Below, piece after piece: positions 8,498 to 16,906 of a stretch of DNA of 64,000 nt. The stretch is from the NCBI RefSeq assembly GCF_900696085.1, contig NZ_CAADFC020000024.1, positions 1 to 64,000 of the forward strand, given 5' to 3'. Position 1 is the first letter of the stretch. Each line of letters starts with the position of its first letter. The DNA comes from Bradyrhizobium ivorense. Its GTDB lineage: Bacteria > Pseudomonadota > Alphaproteobacteria > Rhizobiales > Xanthobacteraceae. Made by a program: the position numbers and the translations under genes. Under the pieces are notes generated by a model. The model saw only the letters and a program-made list of their open reading frames with translations, had not been told where the DNA came from and did not search any database.

Positions 8498-8689
8498 TTG
8501 AAGCATAAGTACTCGATTGGCGAGACTGTCTATTTCACTGCCAGCAACGTGGCGCGCCCCGCCGCGAGCGGGACCTACCAGGTGATCCGCCTGTTGCCGA
8601 CCGACGGCGATGACTGCCAGTATCGCATCAAGAGCTCGACCGAAGCTTTCGAACGGGTGGCCAAGGAGAGTCAGCTCGCGCTGTCCTGA
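8498..8689 (+). CDS. small conserved hypothetical protein, 63 aa
   Basis: Begins KHKYSIGETVYFTAS after a TTG start that is preceded closely by GGAGAGGG. An in-frame ATG at 8486 would add four residues but has no ribosome site, so the TTG is preferred. The protein looks like a small beta-barrel of SH3-like type, with a polar core (YQVIRLLPTDGDDCQYRIKS). Similar short proteins are common in Bradyrhizobium relatives as far as I recall; function unknown. The 230 bases before it contain no supportable gene. Confidence 0.55.
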   Translation: MKHKYSIGETVYFTASNVARPAASGTYQVIRLLPTDGDDCQYRIKSSTEAFERVAKESQLALS

Positions 8690-8839
8690 CGGACCTTTGC
8701 GCAAGCCTGCGGCTGGGGCTAATCCGCCCCGCCGCCGTGAAAAGGCCCTGTTCGCAGACATTCTGCTGAGGGTTGAGCGCCGGGGTGGCGGCGTTCGCCG
8801 TCACCGTTTGTGCTCACGCTGCGTTGAGGGACACCGCGC

Positions 8840-9796
8840 ATGAATTGGTCTTGGGCTTCCTCGCTGGATCAGATCTGGCGCTCGCCGACCTTCCCGATGT
8901 GGCTGACGCTGGCCGCTGCAGGGTTTTTCGGAATTGTCGTTCTGGTCACGCTGTTGCGCGCGGAAAAGTCCGTCGCCAACGGCGCGCTGACCGTGATCAC
9001 GCTGCTGTCGATCGCGGTCGCGGTCGCAGCCACGATCCGCGGCTTCGCGCCGGGCGGACCGGCGGCGCAGACCGAGGCGCGCAGCGGGCCGGCGACCGGT
9101 CAGACAGTGGCGGCGCTGGCCTGCGTCGACGACCTTGCCGGCGACGCCGTTCTCAATGCCTGCGAGAAGGTGCTGTTCGGCTCGGCTGATAACGCCGCGG
9201 CGGCGGTCAGCTATGCCGCCGCCCAGCTCTCGCGCCTGACCTCGTTCGGCGACCTCGCCGCGGCCGAGCGCAATGCGAATACCGAGGTGCAGGCGCTGCG
9301 CCGCGCGATCGAGCACGACCGCTACGGCCTGATGGCCTACGTGCTGATGACGCGCGACCGCTGCACGCCGACCGCGTGCCCCGCGTTCCGTTCGCTCGGC
9401 GACAACCACCAGGTCATCGCCAACATGAACGAGCGGACCTACGAAAACCTGATCACCCGCTACACCGCATCATGGAACGCGCCGCCCGCCCAGGCCGCCG
9501 CCGCGGGCCTCGTCGCGGCGCTGCCGCCGTCAATGCCGACCGGCAGGCCGACCAATGCCGAGTTTCCGAGCGCGGCCTCGACGCCGCCGGTCAGCATCAT
9601 GTCGCCTGAGCCGGGCAGCAAGCCGCCGGCCGCGGCGCCGCCACCGGCCGCGCGCGCTCCGGCCCCGCCCGCGCCGGTCGCCGCCGCGAAGCGGCCACCA
9701 GCGCCGAAGCGCCCGGTCCAGATCACGCCGCAGCAGGCTGCGCCAGCACCAGCCGCGCCGGCAGCCGCCGCACCGGCCGCTGCGAGCGAGGAATAG
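8840..9796 (+). CDS. hypothetical membrane protein with proline-rich tail
   Basis: 318 aa. Two N-terminal membrane segments lie at about residues 18-40 and 49-66. A middle domain (about 75-210) contains cysteines (ACVDDLAG, NACEKVLFG, DRCTPTACPAF) that could form disulfides if exported. The final 90 residues are Pro/Ala-rich and probably disordered. I do not recognise a named family. It is followed 113 bases later by the DUF1489 gene on the same strand. Confidence 0.7.
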   Translation: MNWSWASSLDQIWRSPTFPMWLTLAAAGFFGIVVLVTLLRAEKSVANGALTVITLLSIAVAVAATIRGFAPGGPAAQTEARSGPATGQTVAALACVDDLAGDAVLNACEKVLFGSADNAAAAVSYAAAQLSRLTSFGDLAAAERNANTEVQALRRAIEHDRYGLMAYVLMTRDRCTPTACPAFRSLGDNHQVIANMNERTYENLITRYTASWNAPPAQAAAAGLVAALPPSMPTGRPTNAEFPSAASTPPVSIMSPEPGSKPPAAAPPPAARAPAPPAPVAAAKRPPAPKRPVQITPQQAAPAPAAPAAAAPAAASEE

Positions 9797-9909
9797 CCGC
9801 GACGCCGGTCTGATCGCCTCGCCGCGCGATTTCGCGCACAAGTCCCGATATCCACTGTTGTGGATTGCGCTCCCTTTTCAAAGCCGGCGCCGGTCGCTAA
9901 ATCCGGCGC

Positions 9910-10350
9910 ATGCCGCTTCATCTCATCAAGCTCGCCGTCGGTTGCGACTCGGTCAAGGAACTCAAGGGCTGGGTCGCCGAACGGATGGCGACCGCGAAGA
10001 AAAAGGGCCTGCCGCTCCGTCACGTCCACGTCACCCGCATGACGCCGAAGCGCGACGAGGAGCTCCTCGCCGGCGGCTCGCTCTATTGGGTGATCCGCGG
10101 CGAGATCGCCGCGCGCGAAAAGATCATCGCGATCGAGCCGTTCCGCGACAAGGACGGCATCGGACGCTGCCGCATCGTCATGCAGCCCAAGGTGATCGCG
10201 GTCTCGCCGCGGCCGATGCGGCCGTTCCAGGGCTGGCGCTATCTGACCGCAGACTCCGCGCCGGCCGATCTCACCAAGTCGAGCGCCGCCAGCGTCGCCT
10301 CGATGCCCGAGCCGATGCGCCGCGAACTGCGCGATCTCGGATTGCTCTAG
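9910..10350 (+). CDS. DUF1489 protein
   Basis: 146 aa beginning MPLHLIKLAVGCDSVKEL, with HVTRMTPKRDEELLAGGSLY and QGWRYLTADSAPADL. These are conserved segments of DUF1489 (PF07370), an alphaproteobacterial family of unknown function. The length fits the family. It ends 11 bases from the end of the convergent exported protein gene. Confidence 0.88.
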   Translation: MPLHLIKLAVGCDSVKELKGWVAERMATAKKKGLPLRHVHVTRMTPKRDEELLAGGSLYWVIRGEIAAREKIIAIEPFRDKDGIGRCRIVMQPKVIAVSPRPMRPFQGWRYLTADSAPADLTKSSAASVASMPEPMRRELRDLGLL

Positions 10351-10361
10351 CTAGCGATCGA

Positions 10362-11159
10362 TCACAGCGAGATGTCGGTGATGATCCGGAATCGAAGCCA
10401 CTGGGACGACGGGATTCGGATCCATTGCCCCGAATTTCCCCCAAGGTCGAGCAACTGGGGATCGACACCCATGTCGCTCAGATACTTGTGATGTTTCTCG
10501 CTGAAGATGGTCCCCAGGCTCTTGCGCTGTTCCTCGGAGACGTTGGGCGCGAAGCGGTTGTAGATCCGCAGGCTGCCGTTCACGGCAACCTTGGTCTCGG
10601 GCGGCAGATTGCGATGAACGCCGCCGGCGAGGATGAAGATGCAGGCAAGATCGCACGTCGCGCGCGACGTTACGATCTTGGCTTCGAGTGACTCGCCCTT
10701 GCGCTTGAGGTCGAGACATTCTTCCCTGGATTTGCCATTGCAGGCTGCTGCTTCAGTCGGTCCTGCCGTCGTGTCGATGCCACGGTCGCGCAGAATTCGC
10801 CCAAGGCTGGCCGCGACGTTGACGTCGGCGAAACCCCAGGCGTTGATGACGAGCGGCAGCTTGCGGCGGCCCTGGCGGTCGAGGATCGCGATCAGCCGCT
10901 TGTAGGTATCCCATTGCACGCTGCCTTCGGCGGCAATCCATTCCGCGCAGGTTGGGCCGCACGCGCCCGTCGGACCGTGCGCGACATAAAAGATCATCGG
11001 GGTGGGGGGCGCGCTGGTGCCGTCTGCCGATTCCGCCTCACCCGGCGAACCGGGCCCACCACCAACCGGCGGACGTTGCGGCGACTGCGCGTGTGCCAGA
11101 CCCGCCATCGCCAAGATCAGATTGCCGAGAACAATTGCTCGCTTGAAACGCCCGCTCAT
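10362..11159 (-). CDS. exported COG3904-like protein (ClpP-fold relative)
   Basis: 265 aa from an ATG with GGAG eight bases upstream. Residues 1-24 form a signal peptide (MSGRFKRAIVLGN... ending AHA). The mature part has FYVAHGPTGACGPTCAEWIA followed by a region with DVNVAASLGRILRDRGID. This resembles COG3904-type periplasmic proteins, which look like ClpP/crotonase-fold relatives without an obvious serine nucleophile. Several paired cysteines (CGPTC, C-x6-C, CDLAC) suggest disulfides. It sits 74 bases downstream of panC on the same strand. Function unknown. Confidence 0.6.
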   Translation of the reverse strand: MSGRFKRAIVLGNLILAMAGLAHAQSPQRPPVGGGPGSPGEAESADGTSAPPTPMIFYVAHGPTGACGPTCAEWIAAEGSVQWDTYKRLIAILDRQGRRKLPLVINAWGFADVNVAASLGRILRDRGIDTTAGPTEAAACNGKSREECLDLKRKGESLEAKIVTSRATCDLACIFILAGGVHRNLPPETKVAVNGSLRIYNRFAPNVSEEQRKSLGTIFSEKHHKYLSDMGVDPQLLDLGGNSGQWIRIPSSQWLRFRIITDISL

Positions 11160-11233
11160 CGCATCAACTCCACCCCCGCGACGATTAATCACGGGCGGGT
11201 GGGACGATGCAACCGCAACCGCAGGCTTCACTT

Positions 11234-12085
11234 CTACACCGCGATATTGTCGATCAGGCGCGTCGAGCCGAGCCTGGCCGCCACCAGCATCCGCATCGGG
11301 CCGTCCTTGAGCGAGCCGATCGGCGCCAGCGTGGCGGCGTGGCGGACCTCGAGATAGTCGAGCACGAAACCGGCCTCGGTGATCGACGCGGCGCCGGCGG
11401 CCATCGCGGCGGCGGTACCTTCGCCGGCGCGCAGCCGCGCCGCGGTGTCCTTCATCACCCGGTGCAGCGTGGGCGCCGCCTGCCGCTGCTCGGGCGAGAG
11501 GTAAACGTTGCGCGAGGACATCGCGAGCCCATCCCGCTCGCGCACCGTCTTCGACCCGATTACCTTGACGCCGAGGTCGAGATCGGCGGCCATCTGGGTC
11601 ACGACGCGGAGCTGCTGAAAGTCCTTCTCGCCGAAGATCGCAACATCGGGCCGGCATTGCGTGAACAGCTTGCCGACCACGGTGGCGACGCCGCCGAAGA
11701 AATGCGGCCGGAAGCGATCCTCCAGCCCGGCGGTGGCCGGACCTTCCGGCACGATCCGGGTCGCAAAGCCGTCCGGGTACATCGCCTTCACCTCGGGGTG
11801 CCAGATCAGGTCGACGTCCTCGGCGGCGAGCTTGGCGACGTCTTCCTTCCAGGTGCGTGGATACGAACCGAAGTCCTCGGTGGGCGCAAACTGCGTCGGG
11901 TTCACGAAGATCGAGACGATGACGCGCTTTGCGCGGCGCTTCGCCAGCCGCACCAGCGACACATGGCCGTCATGGAGGGCCCCCATGGTTGGCACAAGCG
12001 CGATGGTCGCCTTCCTGGCGCGCAAGGCGTCGACAGCGCGACGAAGGGCAGGGACGGTGCGGACGACGGTGGGGTTTCTCGGCAT
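11234..12085 (-). CDS. panC: pantothenate synthetase (pantoate-beta-alanine ligase)
   Basis: 283 aa. PanC joins pantoate and beta-alanine using ATP to make pantothenate, the vitamin B5 precursor of coenzyme A. The nucleotide-binding PTMGALHDGH (HxGH) motif lies near residues 32-41. FVNPTQFAPTEDF, GEKDFQQL and the KMSKS-like MSSRN segment follow in the expected order. The length is normal. It is divergent from mipZ, with 301 bases between the starts in which I see no gene. Confidence 0.97.
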   Translation of the reverse strand: MPRNPTVVRTVPALRRAVDALRARKATIALVPTMGALHDGHVSLVRLAKRRAKRVIVSIFVNPTQFAPTEDFGSYPRTWKEDVAKLAAEDVDLIWHPEVKAMYPDGFATRIVPEGPATAGLEDRFRPHFFGGVATVVGKLFTQCRPDVAIFGEKDFQQLRVVTQMAADLDLGVKVIGSKTVRERDGLAMSSRNVYLSPEQRQAAPTLHRVMKDTAARLRAGEGTAAAMAAGAASITEAGFVLDYLEVRHAATLAPIGSLKDGPMRMLVAARLGSTRLIDNIAV

Positions 12086-12386
12086 CGGATCTCGACTCGC
12101 GGGGCAAGGCTGGGTGGGGAGACTTGGTGAGGGACTTCTTGAGGCGCTTGGCGTTCGGCACGCCGGCGGAGTTTACCAAGACTGAAGCGCTGCCGGCAAA
12201 CCGCCTTCGTCGCGACAGCAATACCCGATGTCGGAGCTGCAGGGATCGCCGCGTGATGCCGCCGATCGACGCACTGGCTTGCGCGATTCATGATTAAGCG
12301 CGACGGCGATTGATTTCGTGCTGCCGTGATGCATTTCACTTGACCGTAGCCGTGCGCGATTTGAAGATATTGCCGGGGATTGAATC

Positions 12387-13310
12387 ATGTTAGTGCAGGC
12401 CAGTCAGGGTCGGTCCGGCTCCGCACATGTCGTCGTGCTGGGCAACGAGAAGGGTGGTTCAGGCAAGTCGACCACCGCCCTGCATATCGCTGTCGCACTG
12501 ATGAAGGCCGGGCAGCGCGTCGCCAGCATCGATCTCGACTGCCGCCAGCAAAGCTTTACCCGCTACATCGACAACCGCCGGGCATGGGCGCGGCGGACCG
12601 GGCTCGATCTCGAGCTTCCGGTCCACACCTGCATCAAATACGGCGAGACGATGCAGATCGAGGAGAACGAGAGCGCCGAGTTCCAGCAATTCATGGAAGC
12701 CGTGAGCGCGGTGGAGCGCGCCTTCGATTTCATCGTCATCGATACGCCGGGCTCCGACAGCTACCTGATGCGGCTCGCGCATTCGATGGCCGACACGCTG
12801 GTGACGCCGATCAACGACAGCTTTCTCGATTTCGACGTGCTCGGCACCCTCGATCCCGCCACCTATGCGGTGACCGGCGAGAGCCACTATGCGGAGATGG
12901 TGCGCGACGTCAGGCGCAAGCGCCGCCAGCTCGACGGTTCGAGCACCGACTGGATCGTGGTCCGCAACCGCCTGTCGATGCTCGGCTCGCGCAACAAGCA
13001 GCTGGTCGCCGATGGACTGAAGCAGCTGTCGCTGCGGCTCGGGTTCCGCTCCGTCGATGGCTTTGCTGAGCGCGTGGTTTATCGCGAGTTCTTTCCGCGC
13101 GGGCTGACCGCGCTCGACGACATCGACGAATTGACGCTCGGCACCCGCCCGAGCATGGGCCACGTCACCGCGCGCGAGGAGGTGATGAACCTGCTGCGCC
13201 AGCTCAAGCTGCCGCTCGACGAGCGCGGCCGCCGCCGCGCCGCCAACCGGGCTGAATGGTTCAGCCAGGTCGACAAGCCGCTCGATGTGCACGACATCTT
13301 CGGCAGCTAG
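12387..13310 (+). CDS. mipZ: division-plane positioning ATPase MipZ
   Basis: 307 aa ParA/MinD-type P-loop ATPase. The deviant Walker A is GNEKGGSGKST at residues 19-29, followed by IDLDCRQQS and VIDTPGSDS (Walker B). The wording VVVLGNEKGGSGKST, IDLD and the conserved YIDNRRAW segment match Caulobacter MipZ rather than chromosome-partitioning ParA. MipZ binds ParB near the origins and inhibits FtsZ away from midcell. No parB is beside it, as expected for mipZ. A GANTC site (GAATC) lies directly before the ATG, and a strong terminator follows at 13365. Confidence 0.9.
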   Translation: MLVQASQGRSGSAHVVVLGNEKGGSGKSTTALHIAVALMKAGQRVASIDLDCRQQSFTRYIDNRRAWARRTGLDLELPVHTCIKYGETMQIEENESAEFQQFMEAVSAVERAFDFIVIDTPGSDSYLMRLAHSMADTLVTPINDSFLDFDVLGTLDPATYAVTGESHYAEMVRDVRRKRRQLDGSSTDWIVVRNRLSMLGSRNKQLVADGLKQLSLRLGFRSVDGFAERVVYREFFPRGLTALDDIDELTLGTRPSMGHVTAREEVMNLLRQLKLPLDERGRRRAANRAEWFSQVDKPLDVHDIFGS

Positions 13311-13364
13311 GGCAGTGCAGCCTTTGTTGCGAGCGACGTAACCGCGGGCGCGCGCCCCACAAAA

Positions 13365-13389
13365 AAAGGCGGCCACTCGGGCCGCCTTT
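13365..13389. terminator. bidirectional rho-independent terminator
   Basis: AAAGGCGGCC and GGCCGCCTTT pair perfectly around the loop ACTCG, with A-rich sequence on one side. It lies between the convergent ends of mipZ (13310) and the lysine-rich repeat protein gene (13410) and can serve both. Confidence 0.85.
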
Positions 13390-13409
13390 CCTCGCCTTGT
13401 CAGAGGAGA

Positions 13410-13901
13410 CTACTGGCAGGGATGTTGCGCGCCGTCCGGACCCTTGAAAGTCGTGCCGGGCGTGCAGGCAAGGTTGTTGCGCTTGGCATAGGTCTGCCAG
13501 TCGCGGCCGCCATGGCCGTAGCCATAGTAGTTGTTATAGCTGTTGTCGGCCGCCTGGAACGGGGCAGTTGCGATCGCCCCGGCGGTGGCGACGGCACCGC
13601 CCACGACAGCGCCCGCCACCTCGCCGGGCCCCGCAGGCCTGCGATACATGGGCTCCCTCGGCAGTGCCGCGTTGGCACCGCGGATCCGTTGGCTGCGGTA
13701 GCTCGCGTGACGCTGGCCTTTGGCGAGCGTTTGGGCCTGAGTGTGCTTCGCACCCTTAGCCATTGTACCCTTGACCATTGTTTCCTTGGCCATTGTTCCC
13801 TTGGCCTTTGCACCCTCGGCCATCGCCGGGCTCGCGAGCACGGAGCCGACGATGGCTGCGGTGCCGAGGACGGCAAGACTTACGGTCTTCAGTCTCATCA
13901 T
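13410..13901 (-). CDS. exported Lys/Met repeat protein, function unknown
   Basis: 163 aa from the ATG at 13901, with GGGAG seven bases upstream. Residues 1-27 are a signal peptide ending PAMA. Right after it come short repeats of the type KGTMAKETMVKGTMAKG. A Gly/Ala segment (GAVVGGAVATAGAIATAP) follows, then a conserved tail with YNNYYGYGHGGRDWQTYAKR and two cysteines (CTPGT, HPCQ). The tail resembles small exported hypothetical proteins of Bradyrhizobium. No function is known. Confidence 0.7.
   Translation of the reverse strand: MMRLKTVSLAVLGTAAIVGSVLASPAMAEGAKAKGTMAKETMVKGTMAKGAKHTQAQTLAKGQRHASYRSQRIRGANAALPREPMYRRPAGPGEVAGAVVGGAVATAGAIATAPFQAADNSYNNYYGYGHGGRDWQTYAKRNNLACTPGTTFKGPDGAQHPCQ
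13752..13822 (-). repeat. coding tandem repeats, 15-base period
   Basis: Four to five imperfect copies of a 15-base unit close to CCCTTGGCCATTGTT. On the reverse strand they encode the KGTMA/KETMV repeats just after the signal peptide of the exported protein. Confidence 0.75.
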
Positions 13902-14082
13902 TGAACGCTCCCTTTTTCGTGATTTGTGAGCAAGGGCAAGCATGGAAGACCGGCGGATGTTCCTCGCCGCTTCTCAAACCGATGTGATCGGGCGTTCGAG
14001 TTTCGCGTTCAAGTTCCTTGGGCCTGAGAAAATCCGCAACAACCGTTGCAACATCGGCGCGTGCACTTGCTGAGCCAGCGCC

Positions 14083-14391
14083 TTAGAGTCGCCAACGTCG
14101 CCGCCACGGCAGACCCCATCGTCGTTGTGGAAATGCCCCGCTCAGCAGCCGGATGATCAGGAGGAGCACAACGGCGCCGATCATGGCGACAATGATGGTG
14201 TTGACGAAGCCACTGCCGATGTGAATGCCCAAGCGGAGGAGCAGCCAACTGCCGATGAAGGCACCGACGATGCCGACGGCAATGTCACCGATCAAACCAA
14301 AGCCTCCGCCCGCAACGATCTTTCCCGCCAACCAACCCGCGATGAGGCCAGCCAGCAGGATCACGACGAGACTTTCACCTGAAATGTACAT
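14083..14391 (-). CDS. GlsB/YeaQ/YmgE-family membrane protein
   Basis: 102 aa from an ATG with AAGGAGG upstream. Three membrane helices are seen: about residues 6-23, 29-53 and 62-86. GLIAGWLAGKIVAGGGFGLI followed by GDIAVGIVGAFIGSW is the signature of the transglycosylase-associated (GlsB/YeaQ/YmgE) family of small stress-related membrane proteins. The C-terminus is very Arg/Trp-rich (RRWGLPWRRRWRL), longer and more basic than usual. Confidence 0.88.
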   Translation of the reverse strand: MYISGESLVVILLAGLIAGWLAGKIVAGGGFGLIGDIAVGIVGAFIGSWLLLRLGIHIGSGFVNTIIVAMIGAVVLLLIIRLLSGAFPQRRWGLPWRRRWRL

Positions 14392-14936
14392 CTTGGCCTC
14401 CTTCGGTCGAAAAGGGTCGGCCGACTGATGTGCAAAAACAAACCGCAAGAAGTCTTCGAGTTCCTGGCGCCCGCCTTTCGTCAGCGCTGCCCAATTCCGT
14501 TTGGACGCACGGCGACAAGCCGTGCCCGCGTTCCGGGACTTGCTGGCTCGGCTTCCGGTAACGGCCCGAGTTTGGGAACTCACCGTGGGAGCCACATGCG
14601 ATAGCCGTCGCAGGCGCGCACCGCCAAAATGCCGAAAAACAACCCCATGCAAAGTAGCCATCCGCAGCGGCGAACTCGGGCCGGAGGGTGTTATTTCACC
14701 TCCAAGCGCGGGCTGGCTGAGCTTCGCAGGTACGAGCTACCGATCCGGGAAACACACCATTTCCCCGGAAAACGCTTGAAAGTCCGTGGTTTTGCGGTGA
14801 TTTTGGCCACAGGGCGGTCGAAAAGCCGGAACAAAGCTGCCGATATCCGGTTTCCCTAGACTTCGATCCAAGGCTCGAACGGAACCTTTGGAACTGGCGT
14901 CTGATAAAGGAGAAGCACGAGCCGTCGTAGGTTGTC
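14392..14936. other. gene-free stretch
   Basis: About 545 bases between the GlsB-type gene and the operator region of the next gene. Short open frames exist on both strands but none has a ribosome site or a recognisable product. I see no RNA gene or mobile element. Confidence 0.4.
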
Positions 14937-14952
14937 TTGTGCATGTGCACAA
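14937..14952. promoter_or_regulatory. perfect palindrome TTGTGC-N4-GCACAA
   Basis: TTGTGCATGTGCACAA is a perfect 16-base palindrome 147 bases before the alpha/beta hydrolase gene. About 10 bases further on is an imperfect relative (GTGCGCCGCACAA, 14960-14972). The same arms occur before the phasin gene at 20519. This suggests an operator for one shared regulator. Confidence 0.5.
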
Positions 14953-15007
14953 ATTATAGGTGCGCCGCACAACGTTAGGGCTGCCAAGCCACAACTTTTA
15001 GACTTCC

Positions 15008-15025
15008 TGTCACGGCACTGTGACA
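15008..15025. promoter_or_regulatory. inverted repeat TGTCAC-N6-GTGACA
   Basis: Perfect 6-base arms around GGCACT, 74 bases before the alpha/beta hydrolase start. The size and spacing fit a dimeric helix-turn-helix regulator such as the CRP/FNR group, although the arms are not the classical CRP or FNR sequence. Confidence 0.35.
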
Positions 15026-15099
15026 TATATTCTAAGAAGGAGGCCGAAGAGTCTCCGGTCAAAATCTGCCCCTGAAAAGGCGGGCGCGTCGAGGACGTC

Positions 15100-16035
15100 A
15101 TGAAACGTGGAATTGCCGTTCTGCTTTCGCTCACCGTGGTGGTCACGGCGGCCTATTTCTCTGCGAGCAAGTGGGCCATCCGTCATGAAACCATCATGTT
15201 CAAGGATCCGACGCGCGACGACCGTCCAGTCGCGGTTGACGTTGCGGTGCGCTTCGACCGGGAGATGCAGGCCAATGCCGGCATGGTGAAGCTGCCGGTG
15301 GCGATCCTCAATCACGGCAACACCGTCAAGTTCACCGAATACTCGTTCCTCGCGAACGCGTTTGCGGCGCGCGGCTACCTCACGGTCAGCATTCAGAACG
15401 ACCTGCCGTCGGACGGGCCGATGGTGACCAAGGTCGGCGAGCTCTATGTCGGCCGGCTGCCGCAGTATCAGCGCGGCATCACCAACATCAAATTCGCCAT
15501 CGAGCAGATGAAGAAGCTGCACCCGAACGCGGACTACAGCAAGCTGACCATGGTCGGCCATTCCAACGGCGGCGACATCGCGATGTATTTCGCCAAGCAG
15601 TATCCCGACGAGATCAAGAAGGTCGTGACGCTTGACAATCTGCGCGTGCCGTTCCTCACCGACGGCAAGTTCAAGATCCTCTCGTTCCGTTCGCATGACT
15701 CGCAGTTCAAGCCCGACCCCGGCGTCGTGCCGGACGCGGATGAGTGCGAGAAGGCCGGCATCACGGTCGTGAACACCAACTTCCAGCACAACGACATGCG
15801 CGACACCGGTCCGGATGCCGCGAAGAACTCGATCCAGGCGATGCTCGATAAATTCCTGGCCGACAACGACAGCGCCGTCGCGCCGGTCGACACCCGGAGC
15901 GCGCCGCCGAAGATCCTGGAGCCGGGACCGGTCTCGATGTACGTGCCGGTCGAAAAGCAGAGCCTGGCCGACAAGTTCAGGAAGGCCCTAACCCTGACCA
16001 GGACCGAGAAGAAGGATCCGTCGGTCGCCAATTGA
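15100..16035 (+). CDS. alpha/beta hydrolase, membrane-anchored or exported
   Basis: 311 aa. An N-terminal hydrophobic segment (residues 4-20) acts as signal or anchor. The nucleophile elbow is GHSNGG at residues 153-158 with Ser155, and NHGN at 71-74 is the likely oxyanion region. A late His (NFQHNDM) is a candidate for the catalytic histidine. The substrate is unknown; esterase, lipase-like or polymer-hydrolysing activity are all possible. GAGGACGTC before the ATG gives a usable ribosome site. Two palindromes lie upstream, one shared with the phasin gene. Confidence 0.8.
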   Translation: MKRGIAVLLSLTVVVTAAYFSASKWAIRHETIMFKDPTRDDRPVAVDVAVRFDREMQANAGMVKLPVAILNHGNTVKFTEYSFLANAFAARGYLTVSIQNDLPSDGPMVTKVGELYVGRLPQYQRGITNIKFAIEQMKKLHPNADYSKLTMVGHSNGGDIAMYFAKQYPDEIKKVVTLDNLRVPFLTDGKFKILSFRSHDSQFKPDPGVVPDADECEKAGITVVNTNFQHNDMRDTGPDAAKNSIQAMLDKFLADNDSAVAPVDTRSAPPKILEPGPVSMYVPVEKQSLADKFRKALTLTRTEKKDPSVAN

Positions 16036-16135
16036 TAGCCGGCGGCCCGGCGCGAGATCCGGGCGGGCAGGCGCCTCACATTGACGTGGCAGACGTCGCC
16101 GCCCACATCATGCTGGCTGCAAGAGGCAAGCGTTG

Positions 16136-16903
16136 ATGGCCGGCGAGCCCACCAAACCACCATCTGGACAGGACACACGTCCGGCGACTTCGCCTGACGC
16201 GCGCAAGTCCGGTTCCGTGCCCGATGCCCGGACATCGACCTCGGACGACATTGCGGCGTTCGTGGCGCAGGCGCGGGCGATGTCGCCGCATCGTGCCGGC
16301 GCGCCCGGCCGCCTGGTGTTCGCGCTCGACGCCACCATGAGCCGGCAACCGACCTGGGACATGGCGTGCGCGCTGCAGGCCGACATGTTCCGCGAGACGG
16401 CGGCGCTCGGCAGCCTCGATATCCGCCTGGTCTACTACCGCGGCTTCAATGAATGCCGCGCCACGGGCTGGATCTCCGACAGTGCGCAGCTGGCGCGGCT
16501 GATGAGCAAGATCGATTGCCGCGGCGGCGATACCCAGATCGGCCGGGTGCTGGCGGAGACGCGGCGCGAAGCGGTTGCCTCCGGGGTGCGCGCGCTGGTG
16601 TTCGTCGGCGATGCGATGGAGGAGCGGATCGACGCGCTCTGTGCGACGGCGGGTGAGCTCGGCCTGCTCAAGGTGCCCGCCTTCATGTTCCAGGAAGGCG
16701 AGGATGCCACGGCGGAGAAGGCGTTTCGCGAGATCGCGCGGCTGACCGGCGGCGCCTGGTGCCGGTTCGATCCGGGCGCGGCGGCCCAGCTCCGCGAGCT
16801 GCTGCGCGCCGCCGCGGCCTACGCCGCCGGCGGCCGCGATGCGCTGCTGCAGCTGGCCAAGACCACGAGCGGTGCGGCGAGGCTGATCGGCCAGATGAAA
16901 TGA
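16136..16903 (+). CDS. VWA-like domain protein
   Basis: 255 aa from the ATG at 16136 (a TTG directly before it is also possible). The first 45 residues are polar and probably disordered. A von Willebrand A-like domain follows, with RLVFALDATMSRQPTWD carrying a MIDAS-type D-x-T-x-S, then GGDTQIGRVLAETRREA and ALVFVGDAMEE. The domain usually binds a metal ion and mediates protein contacts. No signal peptide is seen, so it is probably cytoplasmic. It is convergent with DUF302, ending 3 bases before it. Confidence 0.7.
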   Translation: MAGEPTKPPSGQDTRPATSPDARKSGSVPDARTSTSDDIAAFVAQARAMSPHRAGAPGRLVFALDATMSRQPTWDMACALQADMFRETAALGSLDIRLVYYRGFNECRATGWISDSAQLARLMSKIDCRGGDTQIGRVLAETRREAVASGVRALVFVGDAMEERIDALCATAGELGLLKVPAFMFQEGEDATAEKAFREIARLTGGAWCRFDPGAAAQLRELLRAAAAYAAGGRDALLQLAKTTSGAARLIGQMK

Positions 16904-16906
16904 GCG

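Noticed and set aside
8265..8501. 78-codon open frame before the 63-aa gene
   Set aside because: It has no ribosome site, no family and overlaps the start of the better-supported gene in another frame.
10362..11657. Long 431-codon reverse reading of the COG3904-like gene
   Set aside because: The first 166 codons overlap panC in another frame; the ATG at 11159 has its own ribosome site and signal peptide.
13752..13822. Short regular repeats resembling a CRISPR array
   Set aside because: The units are contiguous without spacers, and they are in frame inside a protein-coding gene.
14690..14860. Possible tRNA or attachment site in the gene-free stretch
   Set aside because: No cloverleaf or CCA end could be built and no integrase gene is near.
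15534..16235. Reverse-strand open frame over the alpha/beta hydrolase
   Set aside because: It is antisense to a gene with a clear GHSNGG motif.
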